Assembly: GCA_903928325.1 (NCBI GenBank) | Contig: CAIYQF010000038.1 | Coordinates: 1-13,524 of the forward strand | Direction: 5' to 3' | From: an uncultured beta proteobacterium | Lineage (GTDB): Bacteria > Pseudomonadota > Gammaproteobacteria > Burkholderiales > Burkholderiaceae_C | DNA: 13,524 nt | Shown: piece after piece, positions 6,061 through 13,524 of the stretch | Numbering within the stretch: position 1 is the first letter of the stretch | Layout of the letters: every line of letters starts with the position of its first letter | Translations under genes and position numbers: made by a program | Notes under the pieces: model-generated | Database searches by the model: none | What the model saw: the letters and a program-made list of their open reading frames with translations, nothing else | Told to the model about the DNA's origin: nothing

Positions 6061-8175
6061 ATGAGCGAAACCCTGACCCGACTGCGCTACCGGTATTGGC
6101 CGGACCATTGGCTTGGCGAGATTCTGGCCAAGCGCTGGATGGAAACCGCCATTCCCGTGATTTTGCTGGCCCTCGTGGTGGTGGCCTCGGGCCGCGTGGT
6201 GCCCGGTTTTTATACCCAGATCGTGCTGGCGGACACCTTGCGCCAGGCGGGCGAAGTGGGCTTTATCGTGTTTGGGCTGGCGCTGGTGATGATTGTGGGC
6301 GGTATCGATTTGTCGGTGGGCTCCATCTTTGCGCTGACCAATTTTTGCGCGCTGGTGATGATGCACATCCTGAAATGGCCGGTGCCGGTGGCGGTGCTGG
6401 GAACGTTGGTGTGCGGCGGCTTGCTGGGTGCCGTCAACGGGCTGTTGATTGGCTACCTGCGGCTGCGGGCGTTTTTGACCACGCTTATTACCTTGATTAT
6501 TTTTCGCTCGGTCTATGAGATCTTGAGCCTGCGCTACTCCACCGAGATTGCGGGCTACGTTCCCGAGTCTGAGCTGTGGGACTTTTTGGGCAACGGCACC
6601 TGGCTGGGCCTGCCCACCGTGGCCTGGGCCTATGCGGCAGCGGCCATTGCAGGCCACGTGCTGCTCACCCGGCTGCGCCTGGGCTGGCACATTGTGGCCA
6701 TTGGCGGCTCGCGCCGCTCGGCTTACAACAGCGGTATTGCGGTGCGCCGCACCGTGGCGCTGTGCTATGTGGCCAGCGGCATTCTGACCGGCGCGGGCGG
6801 CTGCTTTTTTGCCTCACGCCTGGCCACGGCGGGCGCCGACATTGGCGTGGGCATGGAGGTGCTGGTGCTGACGGCCGCCGTGCTGGGTGGCATCAGCCTG
6901 GGTGGCGGGCGCGGTTCGGTCACCAAGGCGGTGGTGGGCACTTTTATCGTACTCTTGATCATCAACGGCCTGACTTCGCTTTCGGCGCCCGGCGGCATTA
7001 CGCGCATGGTGCTGGCGGGCATCCTGATCACGGCCGCCATTATTGACGTGCGCTGGCTGAAAAACCGCCACCGCATTTTGAGCAAGGTGTATGTCAGCCC
7101 GACCTACCACCGCCTGGGGGTGTCGCCCGATTGCAGCGCTGAAGGCGGCGGCGTCTGGGCCGTCAACAACAAGTTGCGCGATGTCACGCTTATTGGCTTG
7201 GGCCGCATCGAGGGGCCTGAGGACGTGATTCTGGACCGCGACAACCACCTGTACGCGGGTTCGCGCCATGGCGACATCATCCGCTTTATGGCACCCGACT
7301 ACCAGGAAATGGAGGTGTTCGCCCACATCGGCGGCACGCCGCTGGGCATGGCGTTCGACCGGGACTACAACCTCAACGTGTGCGTGGGCGGCATGGGCTT
7401 GTACCGCATCACCCCAGAGCGCGAAGTGCAGCGCGTGACCGACGAGACCAACCGCAGCTGGGCCTCGATCAACGACGACAGCCGCCTGCGCCTGGCCGAT
7501 GATTTGGACATTGCCGATGACGGAAGCATCTTCTTTAGCGAAGCCACGGTGCGTTACGAGATGCACGAGTGGCCGGTCGATGGACTCGAAGCCCGTGGCA
7601 ACGGCCGCATCGTCTGCTTTGACCCGCGCGATGGCAGCACGCGCACCGTGTTGCGCGGCCTGCGCTTTCCCAATGGCATTTGCATTGCCAGCGACCGGCA
7701 GTCGATCTTGTTTGCCGAAACCTGGGGCTGCTGCATCAAGCGCTACTGGTTTGACGGCCCACGCGCTGGCCAGGTGGAAATGGTGCTGGACAACTTGCCG
7801 GGCTACCCCGACAACATCAACCTGGCCTCGGACGGCAACTACTGGCTCGCGCTGGTGGGCATGCGCGCCCCGGCCTACGACCTGGCCATGCGCATGCCGG
7901 GCTTTCGCAAGCGCATGGCGCAGCGTGTGGCCCTGGACGAGTGGCTGTTTCCCAACATCAACACCGGTTGCGTGCTCAAGTTCTCGGAGTCGGGCGAGGT
8001 GCTGGAGACGCTGTGGGACCTGGGCGGCGAGAACCATCCCATGATCACTTCCATGCGCGAACACCGGGGCTATTTGTACCTGGGTGGCATTTCCAATAAC
8101 CGCATCGGGCGCTACGCCTTGCCCGGTGCAGACCCTGAGTTTTCTCAGTACGAACAGCGCTGGAGGACTTCCTGA
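6061..8175 (+). CDS. ABC permease fused to a C-terminal SMP-30/strictosidine-synthase-like propeller
   Basis: The 704-residue protein has two parts. Residues about 1-335 form a RbsC-type permease with VGGIDLSVGS (80-89), AIGGS and LGGISLGGGRGS. Residues about 350-704 form a six-bladed propeller of the SMP-30/strictosidine-synthase-like/paraoxonase superfamily. Positions matching the paraoxonase calcium ligands are kept: E387 (GPED), D480 (ADDLD), N538 (FPNG), D584-N585 (PGYPDNI). The propeller is thus likely an active metal-dependent lactonase or esterase. RbsC-type permeases end in the cytoplasm, so it should act at the inner mouth of the channel. The join has no homopolymer, stop or codon-use change, so the fusion looks genuine. 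ATG 6061 is preferred to an in-frame GTG at 6052; neither has a good Shine-Dalgarno. The stop shares one base with the next start. Confidence 0.9.
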   Translation: MSETLTRLRYRYWPDHWLGEILAKRWMETAIPVILLALVVVASGRVVPGFYTQIVLADTLRQAGEVGFIVFGLALVMIVGGIDLSVGSIFALTNFCALVMMHILKWPVPVAVLGTLVCGGLLGAVNGLLIGYLRLRAFLTTLITLIIFRSVYEILSLRYSTEIAGYVPESELWDFLGNGTWLGLPTVAWAYAAAAIAGHVLLTRLRLGWHIVAIGGSRRSAYNSGIAVRRTVALCYVASGILTGAGGCFFASRLATAGADIGVGMEVLVLTAAVLGGISLGGGRGSVTKAVVGTFIVLLIINGLTSLSAPGGITRMVLAGILITAAIIDVRWLKNRHRILSKVYVSPTYHRLGVSPDCSAEGGGVWAVNNKLRDVTLIGLGRIEGPEDVILDRDNHLYAGSRHGDIIRFMAPDYQEMEVFAHIGGTPLGMAFDRDYNLNVCVGGMGLYRITPEREVQRVTDETNRSWASINDDSRLRLADDLDIADDGSIFFSEATVRYEMHEWPVDGLEARGNGRIVCFDPRDGSTRTVLRGLRFPNGICIASDRQSILFAETWGCCIKRYWFDGPRAGQVEMVLDNLPGYPDNINLASDGNYWLALVGMRAPAYDLAMRMPGFRKRMAQRVALDEWLFPNINTGCVLKFSESGEVLETLWDLGGENHPMITSMREHRGYLYLGGISNNRIGRYALPGADPEFSQYEQRWRTS
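8162..8166 (+). promoter_or_regulatory. Ribosome binding site for the second propeller gene
   Basis: GGAGG lies inside the last codons of the permease-propeller gene, 8 bases before ATG 8175. With the 1-nt stop/start overlap (TGATG) it fixes that start and indicates coupled translation. Confidence 0.8.
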
Positions 8176-9272
8176 TGCCCAACCCCATTCAAGGCTGGCT
8201 GGACCGCCTGCTCGGCCGCGGCAGCGCCGCCATCACCGTACCCATCATGGACGGCGCCCTCAAACCCAACCGTGCGCTCGATGACGCCGCTGTCGTCCTC
8301 AGTCTGCCGGGTATCGACGACATCGCCAGCGACGGACAGCAGCTGTGGATCAGCGCTGGGCCCGTGCTCTATGCGCTGGAAAACGGTACGGCGCGCGAGC
8401 TGCGCCGCTTCGAGGCACCCATTACCGCCCTTGCAGTCAGCGCCCAAGGCCATGTGGCAGTGGCCTTGGACGGACGCGAACTGCGGGTGCTGGACGCGGC
8501 AGGCGCCACGCTGGCGCAGACCAAGACCCTGGGCGGGCGCAACTTGCACAGCGCCAATGCCTTGGCGTTTGAGGGGGATGACAGCCTGCTGGTGAGCGAC
8601 GGCTCCGAGCAATATGGCCCCGACCAGTGGTGCCACGACCTGATGCAGCATGGCAAGACCGGCAAGGTCGGTCGCTGGAACTGGCAGTCTGGCGCAAGTA
8701 CCTTGCTGGCGCAGAACACGCCCTACGCTTTTGGGGTGCTGGCCAGCAATGGCCTGGCGCGCTGGAGCGAGAGCTGGAAACACACCTTGGGCGCAGCGCA
8801 TGGCAGTGGCGCCGCCTTATCCGCCACGGTGGCGGAGATGCCCGGTTACCCCTCGCGCATGACCCCGGCCGAGGGCGGGGGCTTCTGGCTCACCTGTTTT
8901 GTCTGCCGCACGCAGTTGGTCGAGTTTGTGCTGCGCGAAGACGCGTACCGCAAGCGCATGGTGCAAGAACTTCACTCCAGCCAGTGGGTGGCGCCCGCCT
9001 TGTCCTCGGGCAAGAGTTTCTTGGAACCCCTGCAAGGCGCCGGTGTCAAAACCATGGGTGTGCTCAAGCCCTGGGCGCCACCGCGCTCGTACGGACTGGT
9101 GTTGCGCGTGGCCGACGACGGGCGGGTGCTGTCTTCCTTGCACAGCCAGGTGGACGGCCAGCACCACGGCATTACCGCCGTGGCGGAACACGCCGGGGCC
9201 TTGTACGTGGTGTCCAAAGGCAGCGCGCGCCTCTTGCGCGTGGAACTCAACTCCGCAGGAGACGCCGCATGA
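8175..9272 (+). CDS. Free-standing SMP-30/strictosidine-synthase-like propeller, divergent
   Basis: This 365-residue cytoplasmic protein (no signal peptide or membrane segment) is a diverged paralogue of the propeller fused to the preceding permease. Both share PGYP followed by a W-L strand, the RKRMxQ segment (259-264 here), a D-G-x-V/E-L strand, the H-x-I-T turn (331-334) and a final G-x-LY blade. The probable metal ligands are partly lost: N128 remains and D48 stands where the fused copy has E, but the FPNG asparagine becomes F186 and the PDN pair becomes S227-R228. It may be a non-catalytic binding or regulatory subunit, or use a different site; enzymatic activity cannot be assumed. The start overlaps the previous stop by one base and its stop overlaps the ATPase start by four, so it belongs to the transporter unit. 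Fold assignment rests on similarity to its neighbour and is less certain than that of the fused copy. Confidence 0.8.
   Translation: MPNPIQGWLDRLLGRGSAAITVPIMDGALKPNRALDDAAVVLSLPGIDDIASDGQQLWISAGPVLYALENGTARELRRFEAPITALAVSAQGHVAVALDGRELRVLDAAGATLAQTKTLGGRNLHSANALAFEGDDSLLVSDGSEQYGPDQWCHDLMQHGKTGKVGRWNWQSGASTLLAQNTPYAFGVLASNGLARWSESWKHTLGAAHGSGAALSATVAEMPGYPSRMTPAEGGGFWLTCFVCRTQLVEFVLREDAYRKRMVQELHSSQWVAPALSSGKSFLEPLQGAGVKTMGVLKPWAPPRSYGLVLRVADDGRVLSSLHSQVDGQHHGITAVAEHAGALYVVSKGSARLLRVELNSAGDAA
9257..9261 (+). promoter_or_regulatory. Ribosome binding site that sets the ATPase start
   Basis: AGGAG lies 7 bases before ATG 9269. The open frame continues upstream to 8627, but that stretch is a shadow of the propeller gene. 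The site and the ATGA overlap decide for 9269. Confidence 0.85.
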
Positions 9273-10783
9273 ACGCCCCCCAAACCTTGCCCGACGTAGT
9301 ACTGGAACTGCGCGAGGCGACCAAAAAGTACGGCGGTGTACCCGCCATCGAGAACGTCAGCTTCACCCTGCGCCGGGGCGAAATCCACGCCCTGCTGGGT
9401 GAAAACGGCGCGGGCAAATCCACGCTGACCAAAGTGATGGCTGGCGTGGTGCCCTTGTCTGCCGGCCAAATGCTGGTCGAAGGCAAAGCGGTCGAGTTGA
9501 AAACGCCGCTGGACGCGCGCGGCCACGGTATCGCCATGGTGTTCCAGGAAACCAGCCTGGTGCCCACCATGACGGTGGCGCAAAACCTGTTTCTGGGCCG
9601 CGAAAAGTTCTACAACCGCTTGCGCGGCGTGTACATCTCGGCGCAGCAGTTTTTGCAGTCGCTCAACTTTGACGTCGACCCCACCGCCAGCGTGGCGCTC
9701 TTGGGTGCGGCGAAAAAGCAAATGGTGGAAATCGCCCGCGCCGTGCTGCACGACGCGCGCATCATCATTTTTGACGAACCTACCGCCAGCCTGACGCCTG
9801 AGGAAAAGAAGTACTTCTTTGACCTGGTGTTCAAGCTCAAGGCGCGCGGCGTCTCGGTTATCTTTATCTCGCACGCGCTGGAAGAGGCCTTGCTGCTGGC
9901 CGACCGCATCACCGTGCTGCGTGACGGCCAGCACGTGGTGACCGACGACAAGGTGAACTTTGACCGTGCGCGCATCATCCAGGCCATGGTCGGGCGCGAT
10001 TTGTCGCAAACGCTGTACGGGCAAACCAAGACCGTGGTGCGCAAGCAAGGCGAATGCGTGCTGTCGGTGCGCAATCTGCGCATGGCGGCCATGGTGAAGA
10101 ACAACTCGCTGTCGGTATTTGCCGGGCAGGTCACAGGCGTGTTCGGCCTGGTGGGGTCGGGGCGGACCGAGACCTTCAAGGTGGTGGCCGGTTTGATCAA
10201 ACGCGACTTCTTCCACGGCGGCGAGGTGCTGCTGCGCGGCAAGCCCATCCGCTACCGGGTGGCGCGCCAGGCGGTGGAAGACGGCATTGCCTACATCACC
10301 GAAGACCGCAAGGTCGAGGGCTTTTTCGAGACCATGTCAATCGCCCAAAACATCTACATGGGCTTGCTGGGCAAGCTTGGACACATGCGCGGCCTGGTGT
10401 CGGGCGCCCGGGCCACCGAGGTGGGTGACTTCTGGAGCAAGCTGCTCAAGGTGCGAGCCATCAGCCACGACGTCAAGGTGATTGAACTCTCGGGCGGCAA
10501 CCAACAGAAAGTGGTGATTGCCAAGTCGCTGGTGCAAAACCCCGACGTCATCATTTTTGACGAACCCACGCGCGGCGTGGACGTGGGGGCGATTGCCGAA
10601 ATCCACGCCGAGATCAACCGCCTGGCCGACGAGGGCAAGGCGGTGGTGGTGATTTCGTCCTACCTGCCCGAGGTGATGTCGATATCGGACCGCATTTTGG
10701 TCGCGCGCCAAGGCAAGGTGGTGGTGGAATTTGCCGCCGACCAGGCCACGCAAGAAGGCATCATGTACGCCGCCATCCATTAA
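9269..10783 (+). CDS. ABC importer ATPase with two nucleotide-binding domains, RbsA type
   Basis: This 504-residue cytoplasmic ATPase powers the importer. NBD1 (about 10-245) has Walker [10 protein letters not shown] (44-52), Q93, Walker B with D169-E170 and H202. NBD2 (about 262-504) has the degenerate Walker [10 protein letters not shown] (293-301, no lysine) usual for RbsA/MglA proteins, the intact signature LSGGNQQ (407-413) and Walker B D431-E432. The NBD1 signature is LLGAAKKQM (144-152), where relatives have LSxxxxQM, so the serine is replaced by glycine. Asymmetric sites are normal in this family, yet here both composite sites carry a defect: one from the lysine-less Walker A of NBD2, the other from this signature. 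The gene overlaps the previous one by 4 nt and is followed after 8 nt by the CoA-transferase gene. Length and domain order match RbsA (about 500 residues). Confidence 0.95.
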   Translation: MNAPQTLPDVVLELREATKKYGGVPAIENVSFTLRRGEIHALLGENGAGKSTLTKVMAGVVPLSAGQMLVEGKAVELKTPLDARGHGIAMVFQETSLVPTMTVAQNLFLGREKFYNRLRGVYISAQQFLQSLNFDVDPTASVALLGAAKKQMVEIARAVLHDARIIIFDEPTASLTPEEKKYFFDLVFKLKARGVSVIFISHALEEALLLADRITVLRDGQHVVTDDKVNFDRARIIQAMVGRDLSQTLYGQTKTVVRKQGECVLSVRNLRMAAMVKNNSLSVFAGQVTGVFGLVGSGRTETFKVVAGLIKRDFFHGGEVLLRGKPIRYRVARQAVEDGIAYITEDRKVEGFFETMSIAQNIYMGLLGKLGHMRGLVSGARATEVGDFWSKLLKVRAISHDVKVIELSGGNQQKVVIAKSLVQNPDVIIFDEPTRGVDVGAIAEIHAEINRLADEGKAVVVISSYLPEVMSISDRILVARQGKVVVEFAADQATQEGIMYAAIH

Positions 10784-10791
10784 GGAGCGCC

Positions 10792-13194
10792 ATGTCCAAG
10801 CTGCCGTATGAAGGAATTTGCGTGGTGGAACGGTCGGGCCTGCTGTCGGCCCGGCTGATCGGCCTCTTGCTGGCCGACCAAGGAGCGCAGGTGCTGGTGG
10901 CGCAAACCGCGCCTCCATCCCAAACCGCAAGCGCACCCGGCGAAGCAGCGCCTCTGGACCCCACCCTGAGTTTTGAGCATCTGGACCCCTACCTCAACCG
11001 TGGAAAAGGGCTGCTGCAAACCTCGGGCCTGCAGGAATCCGCTACGGCGGACATCATCATTGTTCAAGGTAATGGGCCGGTATCCATCCACCCCTGGCAA
11101 ATCCTGGTGCGCGTGGTGGCCGCTTTGCCAGGCGACGCCTGCTACGGCCACCTGCCAGCCGATTGCAGCGAGGACTTGCTCAGCGCCACGCTGGGTCTCT
11201 TCACCGACATGGCCTTGACGGGCAGGGTGTTGCACCGCCCTGTTATCTACACCCCGCTGCCCCTGAGCTCGGTGTACGCGGCGGTGATTGGCGCAGTGGC
11301 GGTGGGTGCCGCATTGACCGAGCGGCTGCGTTGCGGATCGGGCTGCGAGTTGTACGCCTCCCGGTTGGCCGGAGGATTGGCCGCCATGGGCGCCTTGGCC
11401 CTGACGCAAAAAGGCTTGCCACCGCACCTGGATCTGGCGCCCAAGCACGCGGTTCCGCCGGGCTTGGACGCGCAGGAATTTGCGGCCATGGTCGAAATGG
11501 CGCGCCAGGACGGGCAAAAGCAGTCTTGGCTGGAGCAGCGGCTCATTCCTTTTGGGGTGCCCTTCAAGGCAAAAAACGGTTCATTTCTGCTCTTGCTCAA
11601 TGGTGTGAACCGGCGCGCCACTCGCAAGCTCTACGCGCATTTGCATATTTGGGACAGCTTGCTGGCGCAGGGCCTGACGGATATTTCGCCTTACGACCCG
11701 GCGTCTCTGGACGCCCGAGGCCGAAACCTGGCCGATGGCCCGAGTTTGCATTTCAAATACAGCGAAATCATTGCCCAGCGCTTGGGCGATATTCTTGTTC
11801 AAAAAACCGCAGAGGAATGGGAGCGCGAGCTGTGCGCCATAGGGGTACCGGTTTGCGCGATCAAAACCCTGCCTGAATGGTTGGCCGACACGCAGGGCCG
11901 ACAGGCCGGTTTGACCACCGTGCTGCATACCGAAGCCGGGCCATCGGCCCCGCAATTGGGCAGAGCCGCCTGGCTGCACAGCGCGCAACCCTACCCGGAA
12001 CTCAAACCCGGCGAAGCACTTTCGGTGGAGCAGGGTTTGCAGAAGTCCCAATCCACTTTCAAGTGGGACGAGCGCGAATGCCAAACCTTTAGCCCTCTGC
12101 CCTTGGCAGGCACCGTCGTTCTGGACCTGAGCAATGTGATCGCGGGGCCGAATGCTGCGCGCATGCTGGGTGAGCTCGGCGCCACGGTGTTCCGGGTGGA
12201 GCAGCCCTACCCCACCCACATGCCACTGGCCCTGACCATTTGGGGCGCTGAAGCCGGGGCCGGGAAAAAGAGCCTCATCCTGGATACCAATACGCCAGCC
12301 GGTAAGGAAATCCTGAACCGCCTGATTCAAAAAGCCGACTTCATCGTCATCAACAAGGGCGATGCACAGTGCCAGCGTCTGGGCGTTGACTTGGAGTCAC
12401 TGGCCCACACCAACCCCAAGGCCATCCTGGTGCAACTCACCGCCCACCACGGTGAAAAGCACAGCGACCGGCATGACTTTCCTGGCTACGACCCCATTGG
12501 CCAAGCCATGACGGGCATCATGAAGCGCTTCGGGCCAGAGGGCTGCCCTACCTACCACGGGCTGGCTTCGTGTGTGGATTACATCACCGGGTATTTGGCG
12601 GTGTGGGCGGCGGTCAGCGCTTTGTTTGCACAGTCTCGCAGCGTTCAAAGCGGCCTTGCGCAGCCTGCGGCCAGACAGGGGGATAGGGCAGAAAGCTCCT
12701 TGATGTCGGCCGCTTCACTGGTCAGTTGCGCCTTTCTGTATGGAGAACCACCGGCCCACCAGTGCGGCCCGCAAGCCGTAGGCCGGACTTCCACGCAGCG
12801 CGCCTACCAGGTCGTGGATGGCTGGGTATATGCGCTGGCCGCCGAGGACCTGTCTGCAACTCTCTCGCAACTCAGCGTGCAGCAAGCCCTTGCGTTTCTG
12901 CGGGCGCGCGGCATTGAAAGCGCCAGAGTCAACACCGTGCGCGAAATGGCAGATATGCACCGCGAGGCAATCAGCCACACCATCCGCTTCCAGGAGCGCC
13001 AGCATGCGGGCTGGGTCATGGAATGCTTTGTGCCGACCTGGCTTTGTTTCAATCGACACATTGCACAAGATCGGCAAGGCGCGGTGCGGATCGGATCCAG
13101 TGCGGAAGCGGTCTTGCGGGAGTTGAACTACGCCTCAGGCGAAATTGATCAATTTAGGGCGGACCGCATCATCCTCGGCACGGAGTGGACATAA
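10792..13194 (+). CDS. Double-length class III (CaiB/BaiF) CoA-transferase
   Basis: The 800-residue protein is about twice the usual 380-430 of a class III CoA-transferase and consists of two tandem homologous halves. Half 1 begins near YEGICVVERSG (6-16) and half 2 near PLAGTVVLDLSNVIAGP (437-453). Half 2 keeps the aspartate expected to form the acyl anhydride, D596 in SCVDYITGYLAVWA. The matching stretch of half 1, PLSSVYAAVIGAVAVGAAL, has no Asp there. One half therefore probably catalyses while the other is structural, as in two-subunit members such as benzylsuccinate CoA-transferase BbsEF. It would move CoA between an acyl-CoA donor and a carboxylic acid in the cytoplasm. Half 2 also has an extra segment after SRSVQSG (LAQPAARQGD) where relatives go directly into the next strand. 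AAGGAG (10782-10787), overlapping the ATPase stop, lies 4 bases before the ATG. It is the last gene of the operon; its acid substrate is unknown. Confidence 0.88.
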   Translation: MSKLPYEGICVVERSGLLSARLIGLLLADQGAQVLVAQTAPPSQTASAPGEAAPLDPTLSFEHLDPYLNRGKGLLQTSGLQESATADIIIVQGNGPVSIHPWQILVRVVAALPGDACYGHLPADCSEDLLSATLGLFTDMALTGRVLHRPVIYTPLPLSSVYAAVIGAVAVGAALTERLRCGSGCELYASRLAGGLAAMGALALTQKGLPPHLDLAPKHAVPPGLDAQEFAAMVEMARQDGQKQSWLEQRLIPFGVPFKAKNGSFLLLLNGVNRRATRKLYAHLHIWDSLLAQGLTDISPYDPASLDARGRNLADGPSLHFKYSEIIAQRLGDILVQKTAEEWERELCAIGVPVCAIKTLPEWLADTQGRQAGLTTVLHTEAGPSAPQLGRAAWLHSAQPYPELKPGEALSVEQGLQKSQSTFKWDERECQTFSPLPLAGTVVLDLSNVIAGPNAARMLGELGATVFRVEQPYPTHMPLALTIWGAEAGAGKKSLILDTNTPAGKEILNRLIQKADFIVINKGDAQCQRLGVDLESLAHTNPKAILVQLTAHHGEKHSDRHDFPGYDPIGQAMTGIMKRFGPEGCPTYHGLASCVDYITGYLAVWAAVSALFAQSRSVQSGLAQPAARQGDRAESSLMSAASLVSCAFLYGEPPAHQCGPQAVGRTSTQRAYQVVDGWVYALAAEDLSATLSQLSVQQALAFLRARGIESARVNTVREMADMHREAISHTIRFQERQHAGWVMECFVPTWLCFNRHIAQDRQGAVRIGSSAEAVLRELNYASGEIDQFRADRIILGTEWT

Positions 13195-13228
13195 GCCAGG
13201 GCGGCTGCCGGTGCGCCGCGCACTGGCT
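13194..13228 (+). other. Hairpin after the CoA-transferase gene
   Basis: AGCCAG (13194-13199) pairs with CTGGCT (13223-13228), and GCGGC (13201-13205) with GCCGC (13215-13219). The stem begins on the stop codon. No T tract follows, so it is not a standard intrinsic terminator; it may stabilise the message end or slow polymerase. It is the only candidate operon-end structure seen before rsmD. Confidence 0.45.
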
Positions 13229-13263
13229 TGCGCAGGCGCTGGGTGCCCAGACCCGACAAGCCC

Positions 13264-13269
13264 GACAAT
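13264..13269 (+). promoter_or_regulatory. Possible -10 element (GACAAT) for rsmD
   Basis: GACAAT ends 6 bases before ATG 13276, and no Shine-Dalgarno is present. GCCCG (13260-13264) and CGGGC (13271-13275) form an inverted repeat around it. A near copy, CCCGACAAG, lies at 13252-13260. The shared CGACAATAC with the rlmI upstream region and the spacing suggest a promoter giving a leaderless message; no -35 box was recognised. Confidence 0.35.
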
Positions 13270-13275
13270 ACGGGC

Positions 13276-13524
13276 ATGAAACCGAAAAACGCCCGCGTTC
13301 CCGTGCACAAGCACGGCCCCCCAATCCAACGCAAAAACGAAGTCCGCATCATCGGCGGCCTGTGGAAGCGCACCAAGCTCAAAGTCGCCGACAAACCCGG
13401 CCTGCGCCCCACTCCCGACCGGGTGCGCGAAACCCTGTTCAACTGGCTGGGTCAAGATTTGCGCGGCATGCGCTGCCTGGACGCCTTTGCCGGCACCGGC
13501 GCCCTGGGGTTTGAGGCCGCCTCG
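13276..13524 (+). CDS. rsmD: RsmD, 16S rRNA (guanine966-N2) methyltransferase, N-terminal part
   Basis: The open frame runs off the right edge after 83 codons with no stop. VRIIGGLWKRTKL (23-35), GLRPTPDRVRETLFNWL (42-58) and SAM-binding motif I CLDAFAGTGALGFEA (68-82) are hallmarks of RsmD, which makes m2G966 in 16S rRNA during small-subunit assembly. The family is about 180-200 residues, so over half the gene is missing here. ATG 13276 gives a short basic leader before the conserved core. It is a housekeeping gene, most likely transcribed apart from the operon upstream. Confidence 0.92.
   Translation, partial: MKPKNARVPVHKHGPPIQRKNEVRIIGGLWKRTKLKVADKPGLRPTPDRVRETLFNWLGQDLRGMRCLDAFAGTGALGFEAAS

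Noticed and set aside
6814..8064. 416-codon open frame on the minus strand
   Set aside because: It is a shadow of the permease-propeller gene, with low-complexity composition and no recognisable domain.
8627..9268. In-frame upstream extension of the ATPase reading frame
   Set aside because: It lies wholly within the second propeller gene in another frame. The added sequence is Arg/Gly-rich shadow translation, and a proper ribosome site and ATGA overlap place the start at 9269.

Overview
The window is high-GC DNA (by eye over 60 %) with all genes on the + strand. The 5S rRNA type, codon use and gene content suggest a Betaproteobacterium, probably of the order Burkholderiales and Comamonadaceae-like. 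This is a judgement from sequence style, not from a search.

Layout. Positions 1-88 are the 3' part of a 5S rRNA gene, followed by a strong intrinsic terminator (100-134) that closes an rRNA operon. A 23S rRNA methyltransferase gene of the RlmI type (154-1338) comes next. After a 229-base spacer holding two near-perfect palindromes, a seven-gene block (1568-13194) runs without a strand change. The right edge holds the first 83 codons of rsmD, a 16S rRNA methyltransferase (13276 onward). The block therefore sits between two housekeeping rRNA-modification genes.

The central block encodes, in order: (1) a single ORF joining a TetR-type regulator to an AMP-dependent acyl-CoA ligase; (2) a RbsC-type ABC permease; (3) a secreted RbsB-type substrate-binding protein; (4) a second RbsC-type permease fused to a six-bladed-propeller hydrolase domain of the SMP-30/strictosidine-synthase-like/paraoxonase type; (5) a free-standing divergent copy of that propeller which has lost several metal ligands; (6) a RbsA-type double ATPase; (7) a double-length class III (CaiB/BaiF) CoA-transferase with a degenerate first half. 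Genes 4-7 are tightly coupled (1-nt overlap, 4-nt overlap, 8-nt gap). Hairpins plus a T-run between genes 3 and 4 could raise binding-protein expression over the rest.

Working model (inference): the CUT2-type importer brings in a small molecule that is probably not a plain sugar. The membrane-tethered propeller may open an ester or lactone as the substrate enters. The ligase and/or the CoA-transferase then commits the resulting carboxylic acid to CoA chemistry. The TetR half may sense the acid or its CoA ester, acting through the palindrome just upstream. No beta-oxidation or ring-cleavage genes are in the window, so the substrate cannot be named. Three of the seven genes are multi-domain fusions or duplications and one is a decayed paralogue, which makes the block the most interesting part of the window. 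No mobile element, tRNA or CRISPR array was seen.
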